A DNA stretch of 64,000 bases from Mesostigma viride. Taxonomy: Eukaryota > Streptophyta > Mesostigmatophyceae > Mesostigmatales > Mesostigmataceae. Location: the NCBI GenBank assembly GCA_009746045.1, contig RPFO01000175.1, positions 3,603,231 to 3,667,230 of the forward strand, written 5' to 3'. The notes below the pieces were generated by a model. That model was not told where the DNA came from. It did not search any database and saw nothing but the letters and a program-made list of their open reading frames with translations. This document shows, in pieces, positions 61,924-64,000 of the stretch; the stretch's first letter is position 1, and the number at the start of each line of letters is the position of its first letter. Made by a program: the position numbers and the translations under genes.

Positions 61924-62655
61924 CATCTAGTCGCTCTACACGTAAGCCAGCCATAATTTCAATGCACAAGGATACACATTTCCATCACCATTCATCTTCA
62001 TCATCCTGAACGACTCGAACACGCGGACAAGATAACGGCAGGCTCGAGCTGCCATGGTCTGGATTCTCCCGATTTCTGGCCTGCGCTGGTTGTCTCCTTG
62101 ATATGGGCAACATCCCAGCAAGCCTTGAAAAGCTTCAGGCAGTATATGTGTTAAATCTACCACATTGCAATTAAACACAGCGACTGCTACTTGCTGCTGT
62201 TTTGACATCGCAAGACCGTTTACCTTTTCAGTGACGCAACGGGAAAAGAAAGCACTGTCCAGCAAACTTCCGTAATTCCGCTTTGTCGCCGTTTACCGAA
62301 ACAGCGATAACATTTTTGTCGCGAGGGTTTTCTAACTCCAACTCGGACCAGCCAGCAGCAACCTCTATTGGCACCCGTGATCATTACTATCATAATACGC
62401 CGTCTAGGTCATCTAGTCGCTCTACATGCAAGCCACGAACACGCGGACAAGATAACGGCAGGCTCGAGCTACCATGGTCCGGATTCTCCCGATTTCTGAC
62501 CTGCGCTGGTTGTCTCCTTGATAATACGCCAACCCCTTCAGGGTGACATCCGTTGTCACGACTCGACGGCTTATGGTCGTCATAGGGAATGAACGCCGGT
62601 TCATATGGAACAGTGAACAAGCTGCTTGTCGTCTGTCGAGCTCTATGCGGAGCAC
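61924..62655 (-). repeat. Duplicated segment encoding a repeated peptide
   Basis: Two related pieces (61924-62105 and 62409-62523) share CATCTAGTCGCTCTACA at one edge and about 85 nearly identical bases from CACGCGGACAAGATAACG to GTTGTCTCCTTGATA. On the minus strand both encode YQGDNQRRxEIGRIxTMxA followed by RACRYLVRVF, inside open frames of 109 (62265-61936) and 77 (62655-62422) codons. They may be duplicated exons of an unknown gene or fragments of an unrecognised element. Confidence 0.5.
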
Positions 62656-62849
62656 GTAACCTTGTGCAACGATCGTTGCTCAATCCATACGATGCAAGTA
62701 CCGACTGGATACATACGAAGCAACGACCGACAACAGGCAGCTGGAATTACGGCATGGCCTGGAGGCAACCGCTGGCCCTTCCCTTGCAGCTACGCCGCCA
62801 TGCACCTGTTGTTAAATATTCTGGTCATTTCAAACCAAATTGCGCAAAA

Positions 62850-62876
62850 TGCTGGGGGGGGGGGGGGGGGGGGTCC
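62850..62876. repeat. Long G run
   Basis: About 18 consecutive G after CAAAATGCT. Possible G-quadruplex or assembly-prone homopolymer. Confidence 0.8.
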
Positions 62877-62896
62877 AGGGGTGGCCCTTAGCGGGT

Positions 62897-62925
62897 GTGG
62901 CCCTTAGCCGGGTGGATTACCTTAC
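62897..62925. repeat. 29-bp inverted repeat, right arm
   Basis: Reverse complement of 59865-59893, about 3 kb away. Preceded by a second partial copy, GTGGCCCTTAGCGGG (62881-62895). Confidence 0.7.
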
Positions 62926-62949
62926 AAAAGAGACATGGCTGGTTGAGCC

Positions 62950-63075
62950 AGGTTGGTTACAGCTGGCTGTTCTGGCCAGGTGTTAAATTGCACATTAAAT
63001 AAGGTGTACACAGCTCAGTGGCTGGTTTGGCCAGTTATTGGAGCACACATTAAGTAAGTGTATACAAGGCCTGTG
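62950..63075. repeat. Two diverged copies of a unit of about 52 bp
   Basis: TGGCTG...TGGCCAG...GCACATTAA-TAAG-TGTATACA occurs at about 62961-63012 and 63021-63071. It lies just past the 3' end of element D, possibly in its 3' region or LTR. Confidence 0.5.
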
Positions 63076-63219
63076 TCCTCAAGCTGCAAATGGATACAAA
63101 TCTGACCTAGCCAGCACTCACACCCCACAGCAAATGTGTTGAATTTTATGGCGCCCAGCAGCTATCGCTGTGGTAAGGGGGTGTGGTGGTTGTGTACTGA
63201 GCTATGGCCAGTCATTTAT

Positions 63220-64000
63220 TCAAACACTGACTCTGATATTATAAGGATTCATGTTCTGAAAGAGGAGCTGGTACTGTTGGCCAGCAGCATCCCGCAGCTT
63301 CGTTAGAGCGTCTGCTGGGTTGTCCTCATCATCCACATGAGTCCAGCTGGAAAAATAGGTGGCCTCCTTTTTGAGGATCACCCAATCCAAGTCAGTGTGG
63401 ACAGCAGCAGAAACAGATTTCTTGGTTAGAAAACTGATCACAGAGAAGCTGTCAGTGTAAAGATGTGAGATGACATTGCATGTGCTGCCTGCCTGGGTTT
63501 GTAACCAGGTGAGCATGTGCTGCAGGGAACGTGCATGCAATGCAGCAGACACCACAGCACGACATTCAGCTGAGTTGCTGCTGCCAGGTTTTCTGCGGTG
63601 TAGCCTGCTGTACCAGGAAGTGAGGGACATGTAATCTGACCTGTTGGTGAGAAAAAACAGCCCTGATTCCCGTGCCCCCATCTGATTGATTGTTCTGCTC
63701 TCCATGGAGCTGTCCATGACACATTGGATGTGGATGTCTTCCATCAGATTCAGGCCATGGAGGATGAGGGGGGGCAGTCATTGACCAACTTCCTGATGTG
63801 ACTGCATTTTATCTTGACTAGAACATCATGGGTGACCCTGCTGATGACAGCTAAGGGAGCCCCACAGATGGCTGACCACCACCCCAGTTTGCCCTGAACA
63901 GTGGCACACATGTGTAAGGGGAGGTAGTTGTCTTGCAGCAGATCTAGACAATCTTGGATATATTCTGCAGGAGGAGAGAGAGAGCAGACCCACTGATCTG
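63220..64000 (-). pseudogene. Copia-related element D: end of RT region and RNase H (truncated by window edge)
   Basis: From 64000 to about 63775 the frame encodes the RT-RNase H connection (LGWW-like AVQGKLGWWSAICGAPLAVISR), collinear with A (KGKLGWLADTVAPDLAVLARL) and B (RGMWAWFASICGPSLMVHSRM). A one-base problem in a run of seven C (63774-63768) changes frame. RNase H follows from 63744: CVMDSSMESRT, AECRAVV, YTDSFS, NPADALTK. It is clearly a third family of the A/B lineage. The integrase and protease would be to the right of the window. Confidence 0.8.

Overview
This window is nuclear DNA of a eukaryote and consists mostly of retrotransposons. I see no bacterial operon, rRNA, tRNA or CRISPR array. 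All recognisable coding sequence belongs to transposable elements: one LINE, two gypsy-type LTR elements, five copia-type copies from four families, one short LTR element without coding capacity, and one probable non-LTR mobile unit. The dense nesting and intron-free LTR elements would fit a repeat-rich alga such as a florideophyte red alga, but that is a low-confidence guess because no diagnostic host gene is visible.

Layout. (1) Positions 1-11.2 kb: a decayed LINE on the minus strand (ORF1, then the endonuclease part of ORF2 running off the left edge). It is split by an 8.7-kb LTR element, E1, which has a gag with a polyglutamine tract and a partial protease but no reverse transcriptase (RT) (LTRs 2296-2963 and 10356-11035; target duplication CCATG). 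(2) 11.7-14.25 kb: a 2.5-kb LTR element, L (two 1045-bp LTRs, 447-bp non-coding interior, TTAA duplication). (3) 15.83-29.57 kb: gypsy-type element G on the minus strand. Its gag and its protease-integrase-PHD finger ORF are joined by an in-frame TAG, and no RT is present. Copia-type element A1 (21855-27998, duplication GTTGC) sits inside its gag. (4) 29.60-54.57 kb: copia-type element B1 on the plus strand (duplication GGTTC), carrying three insertions: element C (32576-35318, AAGGG), element A2 (39444-43831, GCCAC), and unit T (44535-54328, CTAG). T itself contains a second B copy, B2 (44754-52773, AAAAA), inverted relative to B1. (5) 54.6-63.2 kb: mostly unassigned DNA with an unrecognised broken ORF, simple repeats, a possible host gene fragment and small duplications. 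(6) 63.2-64 kb: the RNase H end of another copia-type element, D, running off the right edge.

The most notable biology is in families A and B. They are distantly related to each other, yet in both the retroviral-type protease lies after the integrase and before the RT (gag-INT-PR-RT-RH). Standard Ty1/copia order is gag-PR-INT-RT-RH and standard Ty3/gypsy order is gag-PR-RT-RH-INT. Both families also have HGDD in the RT active site, a protease motif without the usual glycine (DTN/DTQ), and a compact D-x29-(E/D) integrase spacing. Three different recoding signals appear to link gag to pol: an in-frame TGA in B, an in-frame TAG in G and a probable -1 frameshift on a run of eight C in A. B carries an extra 306-residue ORF ahead of gag, and C a 127-residue acidic ORF ahead of gag. 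Neither is recognised.
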